Shown: positions 28,052 through 36,711 of the stretch, one piece after another | Numbering within the stretch: position 1 is the stretch's first letter | Layout of the letters: each line of letters starts with the position of its first letter | Source of the DNA: Bradyrhizobium sp. | GTDB lineage: Bacteria > Pseudomonadota > Alphaproteobacteria > Rhizobiales > Xanthobacteraceae | Assembly: GCF_027307225.1 (NCBI RefSeq) | Contig: NZ_DAHUXJ010000048.1 | Location: 1-64,000, forward strand | Direction: 5' to 3' | DNA: 64,000 nucleotides | The notes under the pieces: generated by a model | Told to the model about the DNA's origin: nothing | Databases searched by the model: none | The model's input: only the letters and a program-made list of their open reading frames with translations | Made by a program: the position numbers and the translations under genes

Positions 28052-29227
28052 TCATTCGGAAGAGAGATTCGAACATCGCCAATAGCGCTTCATAAGCTTG
28101 TCAGTGAAGGCGTCTTCGTAGATTACGTAAGGATTGTCGTAGGCCTGCTCGATGACGAGCGAATAGCCCTTAGTCCCCACGACGCCGAATTCGCCATCGT
28201 AGGGCGGTTCAAAGCCCAGGTGGCCGAGGAAGCTGACAAACCCTTCCAACCCGTAACGCAGCGCCTCTTCGAGACGCCAAACGGGAATGAACCTGCCATG
28301 GTCGTTGTTTACGAGCAAATCCCGGCCGACGCCCCATATCTCACCGCTGTGGAAGACTTGCGACGCGGCTCGCACGCGACCCCCGCTGCCGCTGACCGGC
28401 TCGATCGACACCACGCCCTTCGCGTTGCCGTGCGCAAGGCCCGCTTGAGTCCTCCAAAGCAGACCTACCTGATGACGACGCGCCATCGAGAGCAGTTCAC
28501 CGCTGGTGAAAGGCCGCGGTGCCGGAGTGCGCGGCGACACCCGCAAATAGACGCCCTTGTCGTCGGAAAAGCCGTATTGCGTCTGCGAATCGAAATCGGC
28601 GATCGACTCGCCTGGTGCGTACCAAGCAGCCACCGACGTCGTTGACGGCACGCGCCTGAAGGAAGATTCCGTCGCCTCGGCAGGGACCGGCTTCTTCAGG
28701 AATTCGCGGATCGCAGCCAAGAACTTTCCCCGCAGCTTGGCCATCTCGAGGTCGATATCTTCCTTGGCCGCGTCCGGCGACAGACGATAGGTGATCGGTC
28801 CGCCCAGATCCTGAAGATGGAACGGCAGAAAGTCTCGGTCACCATAGTGCTCGTTAAGGACGAGTAGAATCTGCTCCTCACCATGGGCGCGGATCGCGTA
28901 GCCGAGCTCGATGCCCACGTTGATGTTCATGTTTCGCTTTTCCTTGACGCCCTTCCGCCGCGGCACCTTGGAAACCGGCGTGATGTCGGCGACGAATACC
29001 TCGCATTCGCCGATCTTTCGCTTGATGGTCGCTGCGAGCGGAGGGCTGCCCGTGACCCCCTGACGATCGGAAGTGAGCTCCATTGCCTCGCGACGGGCGG
29101 CGGTGGTCGGCTCTTGCACGTCCTCCGGCTGGCGCAATTGCTTGATGGCAGCGAGCAAAGCATCTTGCACGAAATAGCGTCCGATCTCGCCGAGCGTATC
29201 GGACTGCCACGACCAGAAGAACTTCAT
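28052..29227 (-). CDS. TIR-like/deoxyribosyltransferase-like sensor protein
   Basis: 391 residues. The N-terminal half begins MKFFWSWQSDTLGEIGRYFV and contains CEVFVADITPVS and NINVGIELGYAIRAHGEEQI. These are the beta-strand and helix elements of a TIR-like or nucleoside-2-deoxyribosyltransferase-like fold, in which the Glu of IELGYA is the usual NAD-cleaving or nucleophilic residue. The C-terminal half (about 200-391) is unrecognised but well composed and may sense a ligand or partner. Proteins of this start are common hypothetical genes near defence loci. A ribosome-binding site (GGAGC) lies about 11 bases before the ATG. Activity is not shown by the sequence. Confidence 0.6.
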   Translation of the reverse strand: MKFFWSWQSDTLGEIGRYFVQDALLAAIKQLRQPEDVQEPTTAARREAMELTSDRQGVTGSPPLAATIKRKIGECEVFVADITPVSKVPRRKGVKEKRNMNINVGIELGYAIRAHGEEQILLVLNEHYGDRDFLPFHLQDLGGPITYRLSPDAAKEDIDLEMAKLRGKFLAAIREFLKKPVPAEATESSFRRVPSTTSVAAWYAPGESIADFDSQTQYGFSDDKGVYLRVSPRTPAPRPFTSGELLSMARRHQVGLLWRTQAGLAHGNAKGVVSIEPVSGSGGRVRAASQVFHSGEIWGVGRDLLVNNDHGRFIPVWRLEEALRYGLEGFVSFLGHLGFEPPYDGEFGVVGTKGYSLVIEQAYDNPYVIYEDAFTDKLMKRYWRCSNLSSE

Positions 29228-29324
29228 GTGCGGGATTTGCTCCTACCGGCGGCGTGAGGCGAGCATACGGATCAGGTCGCAAGCGAACAACATCCTCGAT
29301 GCGCTCCTTCGCGACGGTCGCCGC

Positions 29325-29495
29325 TTAAGCCGACTTCCGCTGCACCTTGGCTGCCGGCTTCTTCGCGGCCGCCTCCTTCGATGCCTTCTTACCGGCGATC
29401 GGCATCAGCATTTCCTTCTGGCCGGCCGCCGCCTTACGTGGCTTCTTGGCAGACTTCTTCGGGGCATTCGTCTCGGCCAACGCTCCGCGCACGCT
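29325..29495 (-). pseudogene. Relic of a second Ku gene (C-terminal tail only)
   Basis: The minus-strand frame ends with a Lys/Ala-rich tail (GQKEMLMPIAGKKASKEAAA) that is nearly identical to the last 55 codons of the intact Ku gene at 34734-35663 (GQKEMLMPIVGKKASKEAAA). The similarity starts abruptly near 29495 at RSVRGALAET (RSVGGAASET in Ku), where the esterase frame on the same strand ends. The rest of the second Ku is absent. A deletion between a second ku gene and the neighbouring esterase gene would give this structure. Confidence 0.75.
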
Positions 29496-30675
29496 GCGGA
29501 TGATCGAGAAAGAAACGCAGCATTTCCTTGGTTGCATCCGGCCCCTCTACGTCTGTATAGGATCCGGCCGGGCTGCCTCCGGACCAGGCATGGCCGGCGC
29601 CGTGAACATTCCAGTGCTCCAGGATCTCGCGTTCGCCGTCGGTGTGAGTCGTGCGGGTATACCCGTGCCCTCCCGGAATTTGCCCGCGATGCACCTTCTT
29701 TCGAGTCTTAGTCGCTCCGATGGCATGTTCGACAACGTGGGCGCCGTTGTCGGGATGCACGGTGGTGTCGCGGTCGCCGTGAAATATAATGGTCGGGATC
29801 ATCCGGCCGCCCGCCACAGTTTGACGATCGCTTTTGTTCCCTTGTCGCATGGCGGCGAACGCCGAGGGCATATCGGTGGCGGCTCCGTAGGCGAGGCCGG
29901 AATGGATCCCGACCGCCGCGTATAGATCGCTGTAGGTGGCACCCATGACGGCAGCCGCGGCGCCACCGGCCGAGAGGCCGGCAATGAAGACGCGCTTCGG
30001 ATCGACCGAATAGTCACGCATGACACGGCGGGTGATGCCCGCGATCAGCGAAGGCTCGCCTTCGTCACGGCGCTGGTCCGCCGCGCGAAACCAGTTCCAG
30101 CATTTGGACGGATTGGCGCCGCTTGGCTGCGCCGGATAGACCACCAGGCAGTTCTGTTCTTCCGCGATGAAGTTCATTCTGGTGCCGGCTGCGAAATCGT
30201 CCGGCGACTGGGTGCAACCGTGAAGCATCACCACCAGCGGCAGCGGCTGACCTTGATGGTAGCTGCTGGGGACGAAGAGCTTGTAGGTCCGGCTTCCGGT
30301 CTCGTTGCTGTAGGTGCCGTCGATGAACTTCGTACCCACCGGCGCGATGTCGGTCATCGAAGCAGGAGCGTGCTTGACGCCCCGCAGGCCGAGCCAGGTG
30401 CCGTCCTTCGCTCGATCGAACAACGGCCGGTGCCGACGTGCAGTGGCGGCCGGCGTCTCCGCCGGTGCTGCGCGGTCGGCGTTGCCGACGCCGTTGGCCT
30501 TGAGTTCGATCGTAAGCGGACTTTGGTCCTGAAGACGGCTGAGACCCTTCGCGGCCGATGCCTCCGCGGGCGGGCGCTCGCCTCGGAACATGCGCTGCAG
30601 CAGCGCCGTGGCTTCGGTCAGTTGCCCTGCTTGGGTCAACCGTGTGGCCTCGCGGAGCGTGTCCTGATTCAACAT
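29434..30675 (-). CDS. PHB depolymerase-family esterase
   Basis: 413 residues. After a helical N-terminal part of about 130 residues it has the alpha/beta hydrolase of the PHB depolymerase/LpqC esterase family: oxyanion region PLVVMLHGCTQSPDDFAAGT, nucleophile GLSAGGAAAAVMG (around residue 235), catalytic Asp region IIFHGDRDTTVHPDN and His in WNVHGAGHAWSGG. No signal peptide is visible, which suggests an intracellular role. The ATG at 30675 is preferred (AAGGTG eight bases before); a GTG at 30684 overlaps the upstream stop. The last 13 or so residues come from out-of-frame Ku tail sequence, so the natural C-terminus was probably replaced. Confidence 0.88.
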   Translation of the reverse strand: MLNQDTLREATRLTQAGQLTEATALLQRMFRGERPPAEASAAKGLSRLQDQSPLTIELKANGVGNADRAAPAETPAATARRHRPLFDRAKDGTWLGLRGVKHAPASMTDIAPVGTKFIDGTYSNETGSRTYKLFVPSSYHQGQPLPLVVMLHGCTQSPDDFAAGTRMNFIAEEQNCLVVYPAQPSGANPSKCWNWFRAADQRRDEGEPSLIAGITRRVMRDYSVDPKRVFIAGLSAGGAAAAVMGATYSDLYAAVGIHSGLAYGAATDMPSAFAAMRQGNKSDRQTVAGGRMIPTIIFHGDRDTTVHPDNGAHVVEHAIGATKTRKKVHRGQIPGGHGYTRTTHTDGEREILEHWNVHGAGHAWSGGSPAGSYTDVEGPDATKEMLRFFLDHPQRARSVGRDECPEEVCQEAT

Positions 30676-30680
30676 CGTGT

Positions 30681-31100
30681 TCACCTTGTTCTGTCGGAAA
30701 GAGCGGCCTTGACCGCAGGGGTGGCATGGAGGGCTCCGAGCACGGAAACCGAGGCGATGGTGGCGCGGGCGAGATCGGGAGAGACGTCCTGCTCGATGCT
30801 CGCAAGACCGAGCACGTTGATCTGCAGCATCTCGCCGGCTTGCCGCGCAGCTTCGAGATCCGCGCGCGTGTAATTCCGCAGACCGAGGTCCAGGCCTTTA
30901 CGGGCCGTGGATTGCTTGACCACGTCGGCGTGCCGCTCGAGCTGATTGCGGATCGCCGTCCGGATGAAATCCGTGCGGTTCGAATAGAATCCGTCCTTCA
31001 CCATCAGATCCACGTGGCCCAGATCGACATAGCCAAGGTTGATGGTGATCTTCTCGGTTTCCGGAGGCTTCGGCCTCAGGTCTTGGACATTCGAGGGCAT
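30681..31100 (-). CDS. Ribbon-helix-helix (CopG-like) regulator
   Basis: 139 residues. After a short N-terminus it has a ribbon-helix-helix fold: the strand ITINLGYVDLGHVDLMVKDG, then FYSNRTDFIRTAIRNQLERH with the typical S/N-R-x-D-F-I-R-x-A-I-R pattern. The C-terminal half is helical and ends in LSDRTR. The ATG at 31100 has GGAG six bases before it. The gene overlaps or abuts the start of the PHB depolymerase-type esterase, so the two form an operon and the regulator may control it. This fits the RHH-esterase pairs seen in rhizobia. Confidence 0.8.
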   Translation of the reverse strand: MPSNVQDLRPKPPETEKITINLGYVDLGHVDLMVKDGFYSNRTDFIRTAIRNQLERHADVVKQSTARKGLDLGLRNYTRADLEAARQAGEMLQINVLGLASIEQDVSPDLARATIASVSVLGALHATPAVKAALSDRTR

Positions 31101-31149
31101 TCTCGGCTCCATCCATATAACATCTGTGTGGATGGTATATGGATGTCCA

Positions 31150-31509
31150 TGCACCGTGTGCAAGGGACAGCACTACGAATCGTTCGAAGCGAAGCGCGGT
31201 CGGCTTCCAGAAGGCCAGGCGGTCTGGATCTGCGGCGACTGTCACGCCGGCAATCTCGGCCGGTGGCCGCCATGGACGGACGCATCGAGCGGTTGACGGT
31301 TCAGGATGCGATGAAGGCCGCCAGCTTTCTTGCCGGCGTCATCGGAAAGGCCCATGCGCGTCAGATGGACGAAGCTACCCGCAAAGGCTGGTTCAAGGAA
31401 TTGGGAGGAGCCGTCCTGGCTCAGGTCTTCCGTGGTTTCGCTGATCGGGAGCCACGAAGTGGCCTATCTAGAACACTGTCGGATATACGCCACGCAGGCG
31501 TCTGCCTAG
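31150..31509 (+). pseudogene. DUF2252 gene relic, deleted and frameshifted
   Basis: Pieces of a DUF2252 protein occur in the right order but in different frames. First AKRGRLPEGQAVWICGDCHA and GNLG (31180-31260). A one-base loss follows before AAMDGRIE. A large internal deletion leads to RLTVQDAMKAASFLAGVIGK and AHARQMDEATRKGWFKELG. Another break leads to SSVVSLIGSHEVAYLEHCRI and YATQASA with a stop at 31509. An intact DUF2252 protein is several hundred residues long, so most of it is gone. The family name is recalled from these conserved strings. Confidence 0.65.
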
Positions 31510-31613
31510 TCGCCCGTGCACTCGCCGGAACATCGTGAGTTCTGAAAGGTTTCAAACCAGTCGACACTGCGCGTAGGCCGACCTTCCGCCCAGGTCTGCA
31601 CCGGAAGTAGCGA

Positions 31614-33545
31614 ATGGAAATGCCCGCCCAGATCAAGCTGACACAGCCGCGAGGCGCGACCTTGATCAACATGGGCGTCGCCGCGCTCATCATCGCGGGT
31701 CTGTACTTTGGCCGCGAAATCTTCGTCCCGGTCGCCCTCGCCGTCCTCCTGAGCTTCGTGCTTGCCCCCTTCGTCAGCCGCTTGCAATCCTTCAGACTGC
31801 CGCGCGTCGCGGCCGTGCTGGCGGTCGTCATTCTGGGCTTCGCGATCATCTTCAGCCTCGGCGGCCTGATGGTGACGCAGGCGAGCAAACTTGCGGAAGC
31901 GCTGCCGGGCTATGAAACGACGCTTCGAAACAAGATCGAAACCCTCCGCGGAATAGCCGGCGGGGGCACGGGTACGCTGCAGCGGGCATCGGAGGTCCTG
32001 AACGATCTCAAGACGGAGCTTCAGAGTACGAAAGCAGGTAGTCCATCGAACACCCCAGTTCTTCAGCAGCCGGTAGACAGCAAACCGATTCCTGTCGAGG
32101 TCAGGCAGCCGGACCCGGGCGCCTTGAGCACGCTGGTGGCGATAATCGCTCCTTTGGTATCGCCGCTCACGACGACCGGCATCGTCGTCATCTTCGTGAT
32201 CTTCATCTTGATACAGCGTCAGGACCTGAGGAACCGTTTCGTCCGACTGGCGGGCTCGGACGACATCCAACGGACCACCGCGGCGCTGGACGAAGCCGGC
32301 GAGAGACTGAGCCGGCTCTTTCTGACGCAGATCGCCTTCAACGCCGCCTTCGGCGTGGCGATCGGCATCGGCCTGCAGCTGATCGGCGTACCCTCCGCTC
32401 CGTTGTGGGGGCTTGTCGCGATGATCCTGCGGTTCGTGCCCTACATCGGCGCGTTCATCTCGGCGATTTTTCCACTCATACTCGCTGCCGCCGTGGGATC
32501 CGGCTGGGAAATGCTTTTGCTGACCATGGTCCTGTTCGTCATCCTCGAGCTCTTGGCAAGCCAGGTCTTGGAGCCGGTGATCTTCGGCCATAGCTCCGGC
32601 CTGTCGCCCATCGCGATAATCGTGGCTGCGTCGTTCTGGACCTGGCTGTGGGGTCCCGTCGGCTTGGTGCTGGCGACGCCGCTTACCATCTGTCTTGTGG
32701 TCGTGGGACGTCATGTCGACCGACTGCAGTTTCTCGACATCATGCTGGGCGATCAGCCGGCGTTGACGCCAATGCAGCTGGTCTACCAAAGAATGCTGGC
32801 CGGGGATCCGATCGAGGCTGTCGAACAGGCCCGTGAGTATCTCAAGACCGCGCCCCTTGTGAACTACTACGACACTATATTGACCGGCGGTCTGGGGCTG
32901 GCTGCAGCGGACAACCGGCTCGGGCATCTCGATGCGGAGCGGCTCGATCGCATAACGGCTACGGTGAGCGAACTCGTCGACGATCTGGACGGACACGAAG
33001 ACGTGCAGGTCGTCGAAGCGCCTTCTTCCAACTCCGATTCTCCTCTGGCGACACTCGTGGACGCTAAATCGGACGAGGACGAGACAAGCACTCCTCCCGT
33101 CTGGCAGGCTCCGCGATCAATCCTTTGCATTCCGGGATTCAGCAAGCTCGATGAAGCGGCCGCGATCGTGCTTGCGCAGCTGCTTCGGCGTCGTGGCTAC
33201 ACTGCATCGGCGGAGCAATACGACGCCATGTCGGTGGCCAAGTTCTTCTCGCTGGATCTCACCGGAACGAAACTCGTCTGCATCTGCTATGCTGATCGGC
33301 CGTCGGGCGCCAAGCTTCACTATGCGGTTCGTAGGCTGACCAAGAAGACGAAATCGGCCTACGTGATGGCCTTGTTTCTCGGTCGTGCGGCCGAAGAGTT
33401 GGAAAAGGTGCTGCCCGGCTTGTCCGCTACGACGAAGACCTTCGCGACAGCGCTCGACGCAGTCGAGCAGAAGGCAAGAGAAACATCCGCGGCCTCGGAA
33501 GTCGCGGCCGATGGGGTGCGGGCGGCACCTTCGGTGGCCGGCTGA
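31614..33545 (+). CDS. AI-2E/PerM-family permease with a C-terminal extension
   Basis: 643 residues. The first 370 or so are a membrane protein of the AI-2E transporter (PerM/TqsA) family: N-terminal TM pair (LINMGVAALIIAGLYFGREI, FVPVALAVLLSFVLAPFVSR), a soluble helical section, then a bundle of TM segments with APLWGLVAMILRFVPYIGAF and the LLGLASQV-like ELLASQVLEPVIFGHSSGLS. The C-terminal 270 residues are soluble: a helical part (GDPIEAVEQAREYLKTAPLV), an acidic linker and a Rossmann-like domain (RSILCIPGFSKLDEAAAIVL, AMSVAKFFSLDLTGTKLVCI). Family members export quorum signals or other small solutes. Substrate unknown. Confidence 0.88.
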   Translation: MEMPAQIKLTQPRGATLINMGVAALIIAGLYFGREIFVPVALAVLLSFVLAPFVSRLQSFRLPRVAAVLAVVILGFAIIFSLGGLMVTQASKLAEALPGYETTLRNKIETLRGIAGGGTGTLQRASEVLNDLKTELQSTKAGSPSNTPVLQQPVDSKPIPVEVRQPDPGALSTLVAIIAPLVSPLTTTGIVVIFVIFILIQRQDLRNRFVRLAGSDDIQRTTAALDEAGERLSRLFLTQIAFNAAFGVAIGIGLQLIGVPSAPLWGLVAMILRFVPYIGAFISAIFPLILAAAVGSGWEMLLLTMVLFVILELLASQVLEPVIFGHSSGLSPIAIIVAASFWTWLWGPVGLVLATPLTICLVVVGRHVDRLQFLDIMLGDQPALTPMQLVYQRMLAGDPIEAVEQAREYLKTAPLVNYYDTILTGGLGLAAADNRLGHLDAERLDRITATVSELVDDLDGHEDVQVVEAPSSNSDSPLATLVDAKSDEDETSTPPVWQAPRSILCIPGFSKLDEAAAIVLAQLLRRRGYTASAEQYDAMSVAKFFSLDLTGTKLVCICYADRPSGAKLHYAVRRLTKKTKSAYVMALFLGRAAEELEKVLPGLSATTKTFATALDAVEQKARETSAASEVAADGVRAAPSVAG

Positions 33546-33816
33546 TATCAGAGCTGCGCCGCTAAACGACCGCTGGTCGGAATGAACCGTTCTGTCCATA
33601 CCGGTGGTCGGCGGGTGCTACGGTGCGTCCGCGACGATTGCAGGGTTCGGCGGGCGCGCCCCGTTTGGGCGATAGAGTCTAGCGTGGACGACGGCGTTAT
33701 CGCGAACTCGCTCGCGGTGTTCTTGCACGATCGTCATCCGAAAACGGCACACGCACCGAAGCCGACGCGGCTCGCGTAGGCGGGAAAAGCGCGCCCGCGC
33801 GAAAGGGGAAGTCGTG

Positions 33817-34003
33817 ATGTCGCTGAAATTTGGAAAACCGAAGATGGCGCCCTCCGAGCCCCGCAAGGAGGAGGAGCGCGAGATGCGCGAAGCCGTCGTC
33901 CAAGATGCGGACAAGATTGAAGATAAAGACCGCGACCTCCTGCACGGCGACGGCGGAACGCTCGGTCTCGGCGACGACGGAAAATCCGGACAAAGACAGT
34001 TAA
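33817..34003 (+). pseudogene. Small acidic/basic helical protein, probably frameshifted near its end
   Basis: A well-placed ribosome-binding site (AAAGGGGAAG) precedes the ATG at 33817. The frame reads KFGKPKMAPSEPRKEEEREM, then a charged helix and LLHGDGGTLGL, which resembles a small conserved Bradyrhizobium protein. As sequenced, it runs on to 34155 through the antisense of the phosphatase gene. A one-base shift near 33970 gives the short end ATTENPDKDS and a stop at 34003, two bases before the convergent phosphatase gene ends. That end fits better, so an indel is likely. Confidence 0.55.
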
Positions 34004-34005
34004 AG

Positions 34006-34668
34006 CTATTTCGCCAAACCCGAATCTTCGAACCGGGCGAACAGCGCGGCCGGTCCCGGATAGACGTCGGCGCAACCGGCCTCTCGCAGTGTGGTCTCCG
34101 TGAATCCGCCGCAGAGCACTCCGATGGTCGCGATGCCGGCCTTCCCCGCCGCTGAGGCGTCGTAGGGCGTGTCTCCGATCGCGACGGCGTCGCGACCATC
34201 AATCTTCAGCCTCTTCAACACGACCTCGAAGATGTCCGGCGCGGGTTTGGACTCCTTGGCATCATCTGAAGAAGTTTTCACATCGACCATGTCTGCGATA
34301 CGCGCGATGTCGAGGTACATGTCGAGTTCATCTTTCTTGGCCGAGGACGCAATGGCGACCCGGACGCCGGCATCCCGCACGCGTCGAAGCAGATCGGGGA
34401 CCGCGGAAAAGGGGCGCACAAGCGGCAGGTACGCCGTCTTGAAACGCTCGCCGCGCCATTCCTCCATTTCCTTGCCGTGGTCTCGCTGTTCGTCGGCGGA
34501 CAGGAAGACTGGAATGAGCTTGTCGCCGCCCTTTCCGATCTGGCTTCTCGCCTGCTCGAAGGTCACGTCGTGACCAAACTTCGCCATCGCTTCGTGCCAG
34601 GCAAGGGCGTGGAGATCGACGGAGTCCAGCAGTGTCCCGTCCAGGTCGAAGATGGCTGCTTTCGGCAT
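34006..34668 (-). CDS. HAD-superfamily phosphatase (subfamily IA)
   Basis: 220 residues from the ATG at 34668 (GGAAG eight bases before; upstream ATGs lack one). It carries the HAD motifs: FDLDGTLLDS with nucleophile Asp8 and Asp10, IASSAKKDE (motif II), the Lys of ESKPAPDIFE (motif III) and VAIGDTPYDASAAGKAG (motif IV). A helical cap sits between motifs I and II, as in phosphoglycolate phosphatase and beta-phosphoglucomutase relatives. It probably hydrolyses a small phosphorylated metabolite; the substrate is not predictable. It lies just downstream of Ku on the same strand, 65 bases after its stop. Confidence 0.9.
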   Translation of the reverse strand: MPKAAIFDLDGTLLDSVDLHALAWHEAMAKFGHDVTFEQARSQIGKGGDKLIPVFLSADEQRDHGKEMEEWRGERFKTAYLPLVRPFSAVPDLLRRVRDAGVRVAIASSAKKDELDMYLDIARIADMVDVKTSSDDAKESKPAPDIFEVVLKRLKIDGRDAVAIGDTPYDASAAGKAGIATIGVLCGGFTETTLREAGCADVYPGPAALFARFEDSGLAK

Positions 34669-34733
34669 CTCTGAGACTTCCATGGTCGGAACGAACAAGA
34701 GTCGGGCACATGCTATCGGTTGAACCGTTCCCG

Positions 34734-35663
34734 TTAGGCCGATTTCCTGTGCGCTCTCGCAGCCGGCTTCTTCGCGGCAGCCTCCTTCGATGCCTTCTTG
34801 CCGACGATCGGCATCAGCATTTCCTTCTGTCCAGACGCCACCCTGCGCGGCTTTTTCGTCGACTTCTTCGAGGCCTTGGTCTCCGATGCGGCGCCGCCGA
34901 CACTGCGCTTCAGCGCCTCCATCAGGTCGACCACGTTGTCGCCGCGAGGCCGTTCCTTCGGCGTGATCGGTTTGCCGGCACGCTTCTGATTAATGAGATC
35001 GACTAGGGCTGTCTCGTACTGGTCTTCGAACTTGTCGGGTTCGAAACTGCCCGATTTCTGATCGACGATGTGCCTGGCGAGATCGAGCATGTCTTTTGTG
35101 ACTTTGACGTCCTGAATGTCGTCGAAATACTCCTTCGGATCGCGCACTTCGTAGGGGTAGCGCAGCAGCGTTCCCATCAGACCCTTGTCGAGCGGTTCGA
35201 GCGCGATGATGTGCTCGCGGTTCGTCAGCACCACGCGTCCGATCGCGACCTTGTTCATTTCCCCGATGGTTTCGCGAATGACCGCGAAGGCGTCATGGCC
35301 GACCTTGCCGTCCGGACACAAATAATAGGGACGGATGAGATATCGGGGATCGATCTCGGTACGGTCGACGAATTCGTCGATCTCGATGGTCCGCGTCGAT
35401 TCCAACGCCACATTCTCGAGTTCTTCCTTGGTGACCTCGACGAAGGTGTCGGTGTCGACCTTGTAGCCCTTGACGATGTCCTCGTTGGCGACTTCCTCGC
35501 CGGTGTCGGCATCGACCTTGGCGTACTTGATGCGGTGGCCGGTTTTGCGGTTGAGCTGATTGAACGAGACCTTCTCGGATTCCGACGTGGCCGGATAGAG
35601 CGCGACGGGACAGGTGACCAGCGAAAGGCGGAGGAAGCCTTTCCAGTTCGCGCGGGGGGCCAT
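34734..35663 (-). CDS. ku: Bacterial non-homologous end-joining protein Ku
   Basis: 309 residues from the ATG at 35663 (MAPRANWKGFLRLSLVTCPV, the usual Ku start). The core Ku domain covers residues 5-260 with NQLNRKTGHRIKYAKVDADT, EIDEFVDRTEIDPRYLIRPY and YYLCPDGKVGHDAF. The last 50 residues are Lys/Ala-rich, as in rhizobial Ku, where the tail helps bind DNA. Ku holds broken DNA ends for the ligase LigD. No ligD is in the window, so the partner must lie elsewhere. A relic of a second Ku tail sits 5 kb away at 29325-29495. Confidence 0.95.
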   Translation of the reverse strand: MAPRANWKGFLRLSLVTCPVALYPATSESEKVSFNQLNRKTGHRIKYAKVDADTGEEVANEDIVKGYKVDTDTFVEVTKEELENVALESTRTIEIDEFVDRTEIDPRYLIRPYYLCPDGKVGHDAFAVIRETIGEMNKVAIGRVVLTNREHIIALEPLDKGLMGTLLRYPYEVRDPKEYFDDIQDVKVTKDMLDLARHIVDQKSGSFEPDKFEDQYETALVDLINQKRAGKPITPKERPRGDNVVDLMEALKRSVGGAASETKASKKSTKKPRRVASGQKEMLMPIVGKKASKEAAAKKPAARAHRKSA

Positions 35664-35815
35664 GGACGCGGTACTCCAACAAAATTGGCGGTTCGGACTC
35701 AAGACGAACGGCGGACCATGGTTCCGACATCCGCCACCCCTCGATCGGAAGATATTTTCGGGTTTCCGCCTTTCGACGGACTCGACATTTGTTCATGCTA
35801 TGTTCTATTCGTGAC

Positions 35816-36217
35816 ATGACCGACCGACCCGCAAGCTGGCGCATGCCGACCCGAAAGCAGATGGAGAGAATGGCCGATTCAGCAGCGTTGGGCCGAGATC
35901 CGCCAAGACCACCGGCCATCGGCCCCGCCGACGAAGTGCCGGCGGAATATTGGCACTCTATGATGGAAGATGCAGCGGCCGACGCCAGTCCGCGCCTTTC
36001 GATCCGGACGCAGCGGCTGTCCGAGATACCGCGACACCTGCTGCGAGTCGGCTGCCGCCGTTGCGGCCGCATCGTCGAGATCCAGACGGCCGATGCCGTC
36101 CGCCTCTACGGCGCCGAAACCGAGTGGAAGACCGTCGGGCAGCGGCTGCTCGACAACACCTGTCAGCAGCGGACCGGCCGTCACGAAGAGGACGGTTGCT
36201 GGCCGTCGTTCGAGTAG
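35816..36217 (+). CDS. Small conserved hypothetical protein with a zinc-site-like motif
   Basis: 133 residues from the ATG at 35816. The N-terminal half is Pro/Arg-rich with an acidic stretch (EVPAEYWHSMMEDAAADAS). The second half has LRVGCRRCGRIVEIQTADAV (C-x2-C), then DNTCQQRTGRHEEDGCWPSF, whose Cys and His could complete a metal site. Similar proteins are found in Bradyrhizobiaceae. It opens a short plus-strand run with another Cys-rich protein and a UvrD-like helicase. Function unknown. Confidence 0.72.
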   Translation: MTDRPASWRMPTRKQMERMADSAALGRDPPRPPAIGPADEVPAEYWHSMMEDAAADASPRLSIRTQRLSEIPRHLLRVGCRRCGRIVEIQTADAVRLYGAETEWKTVGQRLLDNTCQQRTGRHEEDGCWPSFE

Positions 36218-36261
36218 TCGCCGGCGCGCCGCCGGTCGTCGTGTGAATCCTGGATGTCCGG

Positions 36262-36711
36262 ATGGCGCCGAAACATCATCCCACGCCCTTGTCCGGCGGC
36301 GACCGCAAGGCCCTAGGCAAGGAGCTCGGTAAGGCGCGTGCGATGACTAACATCCTTGCCGCGCAGTCCGCCGAGATGCGGACCGAGGCCGAGACCATGC
36401 TGCAGCAGGCCGACCGGCTGCTTTGCGAATCGTGGAACGAGCGGATGTGGTCCGATGGCCAGCCGATCGACCCGTCGCCGACCATCGACCAGGCAATCAA
36501 CGGGGGCTTCCCATGGCTTGAGATCCAATGCTCCCGATGCAAGACGCCGAGCGACGTCGACCTCGCCGCCATGAAACACCCGCCGACCACCTTCGTGCAC
36601 GATCTCGCCAGCCGGCTGCGGTGCCGGAAATGCGCCAAAGCTGGACGGCGCCCGTCGGCGACCCTGCTGCAGCTTGCGTGGCAACCCCGGCACCCCCGGA
36701 CCGACGTCTAA
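36262..36711 (+). CDS. Small protein with a paired-CxxC zinc-ribbon-like site
   Basis: 149 residues. The N-terminal half is a charged helix (KALGKELGKARAMTNILAAQ, then EAETMLQQADRLLCESW). The C-terminal half has IQCSRCKTPSDVDL and LRCRKCAKAGRRPS, two CxxC pairs spaced as in a zinc ribbon. The stop codon overlaps the ATG of the UvrD-like helicase (TAATG), so the two are likely co-translated. It may assist that helicase or bind DNA, but this is only inferred from position. Confidence 0.75.
   Translation: MAPKHHPTPLSGGDRKALGKELGKARAMTNILAAQSAEMRTEAETMLQQADRLLCESWNERMWSDGQPIDPSPTIDQAINGGFPWLEIQCSRCKTPSDVDLAAMKHPPTTFVHDLASRLRCRKCAKAGRRPSATLLQLAWQPRHPRTDV

Noticed and set aside
31506..32996. A 496-codon minus-strand open frame inside the AI-2E permease gene
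   Set aside because: It is rich in Arg, His, Asp and Gln and reads as the antisense of a GC-rich membrane protein gene; no start signal or family features.
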